This document shows positions 62,507 to 64,000 of a stretch of DNA of 64,000 nt, piece by piece; the first letter of the stretch is position 1; each line of letters starts with the position of its first letter. The notes under the pieces were generated by a model that saw only the letters and a list, made by a program, of their open reading frames with translations, made no database searches and was not told the origin of the DNA. Source of the stretch: Mycobacterium sp. (GTDB taxonomy: Bacteria; Actinomycetota; Actinomycetes; Mycobacteriales; Mycobacteriaceae); assembly GCA_021732005.1 (NCBI GenBank), contig JAKFVT010000059.1, positions 1-64,000 on the forward strand, written 5' to 3'. Made by a program: the position numbers and the translations under genes.

Positions 62507-63631
62507 TCACTCCTTCCCGAGATCGAGAAGCCGGCGGGCGATGATGTTGCGCTGGATCTCCGCGGTGCCGCCGTAGATGGTGGCCGAGCGCGAGTACAGG
62601 AACTCCGAGCGCCAGGGCGTCTGGTCGAGTTCGAGCACCCCCGGTAACACATCCCGTGCGGTCTCGTAGAGGCGCTGTTCGGCACCGGCCAGCAGCACCT
62701 TGTCGATCGAGGTCTCCGGTCCCAGCTTTGCCCCGTCGGCGAAGCGGTGCTGGGTCGCCGCCGACCTGCAGCGCACGGTGTGCAGCGCGAGGTAGGCCGC
62801 GCCGAGTTCGGCGTCACCGGCGTCGGTCTCGTCGGCGATCAGCCGGTCCAACCTGGTGAACAGGTAGGAGATTCGCTGCCAGAAACAGGTGGACCGCTCG
62901 AACGGCAACAGGTCGTTGGCCAGCCGCCAGCCATCCCCTGGATTGCCGAGCATGCGATCGGCCGGTACCACCACGTCGTCGAAGTACACCTCGCAGAATT
63001 CGTCGACGCCGTGCATGGTGTGAAGCGGTCGCACCGTGATGCCGGGGGAGTCCATGTCGATGAAGAATGCGGTGATGCCCTCGTGCTTGGGCGTTTCCGG
63101 CGAGCCGGTGCGGGTCAGCAGGATGCAGCGCTTGGAGAACTGGGCGAAGCTGGTCCACACCTTTTGACCGTTGATCACCCACTCGTCGCCGCGCCGGCTG
63201 GCCTTGGTGCTCAGCGACGCCAGGTCACTGCCCGAGCCGGGTTCGGAGAAACCCTGACACCAGTGCTCTTCGCCGCGCAGGTAGCGCGGCACCATCTCGG
63301 CGGCGAGTTCCGGTCGGGCGTACGAGATCATGGTCGGCACAAGGACTTCCATCATCGAGTACGGTCCCGGCTCGGCGATGTTGCGACCGAGGACCTCCTC
63401 GGCGACGATCATCCGCGTGATTACCGAACCGCCGAGGCCGCCTACTTCTTCGGGCCAGCCGTAGCGCATCCACCCGGCGTCATAGAGGGCCCGGCGCACC
63501 CGGCTCATCTGCTCGATATGAGCAGGCAGCGAATGATCCGGGCCGGGACTCAGGTCGTATTCGTCGAGCCAGGCTCGCAGGTTGTTGCGGAATTCGTCGG
63601 CGGTCGTGCCGGATTCGGCCACCGTGGTCAT
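62507..63631 (-). CDS. Acyl-CoA dehydrogenase, long heteromeric partner (second pair)
   Basis: A 374-aa subunit with WCQGFSEPGSGSDLASL and INGQKVWTSFAQF for flavin and substrate binding. As in the first pair, the usual catalytic Glu is replaced (IYGGTAEIQRN). The ATG at 63631 overlaps the stop of the SnoaL-like gene (ATGA). A 56-codon extension is possible but falls over that gene and is not homologous. The pathway step is unknown. Confidence 0.9.
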   Translation of the reverse strand: MTTVAESGTTADEFRNNLRAWLDEYDLSPGPDHSLPAHIEQMSRVRRALYDAGWMRYGWPEEVGGLGGSVITRMIVAEEVLGRNIAEPGPYSMMEVLVPTMISYARPELAAEMVPRYLRGEEHWCQGFSEPGSGSDLASLSTKASRRGDEWVINGQKVWTSFAQFSKRCILLTRTGSPETPKHEGITAFFIDMDSPGITVRPLHTMHGVDEFCEVYFDDVVVPADRMLGNPGDGWRLANDLLPFERSTCFWQRISYLFTRLDRLIADETDAGDAELGAAYLALHTVRCRSAATQHRFADGAKLGPETSIDKVLLAGAEQRLYETARDVLPGVLELDQTPWRSEFLYSRSATIYGGTAEIQRNIIARRLLDLGKE

Positions 63632-64000
63632 CCGCCGGCCGGCCGGCCGATCGCGTGCGGACGGCCCGAATCGTGCACACCGGTGCGCCGGATGAACGTC
63701 ATCGCGCGGGTCTTCAGCCGCCAGCCCTTCTCGGTTCGCAGATAGGTGTCGCGGTAGTAGCCGATGCGCATGTCGTGCGCCGAATGCTCGATGAAGCACA
63801 GCGGCTGGGTGCCGGTGGCCTTGTCCCGGTCGTTCTCGTCGAATTCGACCAGCGACTCGCCGGTCATGAACAACCCTTTGGGTGCGGCGTCGACGAGCTC
63901 GGGAAACCGTCCCAGCGAATAGGTTTCGCCGAAGGCGCTGTAGGTGCCGTCTTCGGTGAAGACCTTGACCAGATTCTCGACGTCCAGCTGGGTGATCGTC
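63628..64000 (-). CDS. SnoaL/NTF2-like protein, cut by the window edge
   Basis: Only the C-terminal 123 residues are inside the window; the frame stays open to position 64000 on the minus strand. TITQLDVENLVKVFTEDGTYSAFG and the later RIGYYRDTYLRTEKGWRLKTR are typical of SnoaL-like cone-shaped NTF2-fold proteins, the second being the usual edge strand. Members are isomerases, hydratases or dehydrases of small hydrophobic compounds. Its stop overlaps the dehydrogenase start by 4 nt. Confidence 0.8.
   Translation of the reverse strand, partial: TITQLDVENLVKVFTEDGTYSAFGETYSLGRFPELVDAAPKGLFMTGESLVEFDENDRDKATGTQPLCFIEHSAHDMRIGYYRDTYLRTEKGWRLKTRAMTFIRRTGVHDSGRPHAIGRPAGG

Overview
The window is high-GC actinobacterial chromosome, almost certainly from a fast-growing Mycobacterium (Mycolicibacterium). 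Left of about 30.9 kb the gene order follows the M. tuberculosis Rv1316c-Rv1343c block: 5S rRNA, ogt, alkA, cyclase, nucS, epimerase, fadA4, thioredoxin-like gene, glgB, glgE, glgP, dinG, pncB, clpS, rhomboid, murI, Rv1339-type phosphodiesterase, rphA, rdgB, lprD. MspA-family porins, a PGRS-repeat protein, LprD-type lipoproteins and an F420-type oxidoreductase point the same way. All identifications come from reading the sequence and remembered family knowledge; no database search was possible.

Layout. 0-6.3 kb: end of an rRNA operon with a strong terminator, alkylation repair (ogt, alkA), an HD protein, a hemolysin III-like protein, a class III cyclase, and the mismatch endonuclease NucS with a coupled small zinc-type protein. 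6.3-9.6 kb: methylmalonyl-CoA epimerase, a thiolase, a 60-bp tandem repeat, a membrane protein and a CXXC-less thioredoxin-like protein. 9.6-16.7 kb: alpha-glucan metabolism (glgB, glgE, divergent glgP). 16.8-22.7 kb: an MspA-family porin, a gene remnant, a lipoprotein metallopeptidase, DinG helicase and PncB. 22.7-30.8 kb: clpS to lprD; the mec-cysO-cysM genes expected from M. tuberculosis are missing. 30.9-32.1 kb: tRNA-Leu(UAG) followed by less GC-rich DNA with tiny reading frames only. 32.1-38.6 kb: a CocE-like lipoprotein hydrolase, a flippase-like protein with a degenerate kinase domain, a split chromate transporter and a phospholipase-D-like protein. 38.6-45.1 kb: a cell-envelope island with two tandem Pro/Ala-rich secreted paralogues, two cysteine-containing MspA-family proteins, a small reading frame coupled to a secreted protein, a PGRS protein without a PE domain, and small secreted or membrane proteins.

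45.1-64.0 kb is an acyl-CoA catabolic region and the most interesting part. It holds an SDR, an aldehyde dehydrogenase, ScoAB CoA-transferase, an IclR regulator, a two-subunit B12-dependent acyl-CoA mutase, an F420-type luciferase-like oxidoreductase, a CaiB-type CoA-transferase, a [2Fe-2S] ferredoxin, an acyl-CoA synthetase, two pairs of heteromeric acyl-CoA dehydrogenases, an enoyl-CoA hydratase, a second SDR, the mutase chaperone MeaB and a TetR regulator. The mutase keeps Tyr53, Arg171 and His208 at exactly the spacing of Tyr89, Arg207 and His244 of methylmalonyl-CoA mutase, so its substrate probably carries a free carboxylate.

The same operator, GAGA(A/G)-N5-(T/C)TCTC, occurs five times here: before the aldehyde dehydrogenase, between ferredoxin and acyl-CoA synthetase, between the second SDR and meaB, and twice before tetR. 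It overlaps likely promoter elements at most of these sites. This suggests a single TetR-controlled regulon for an uncharacterised acid or acyl-CoA pathway.
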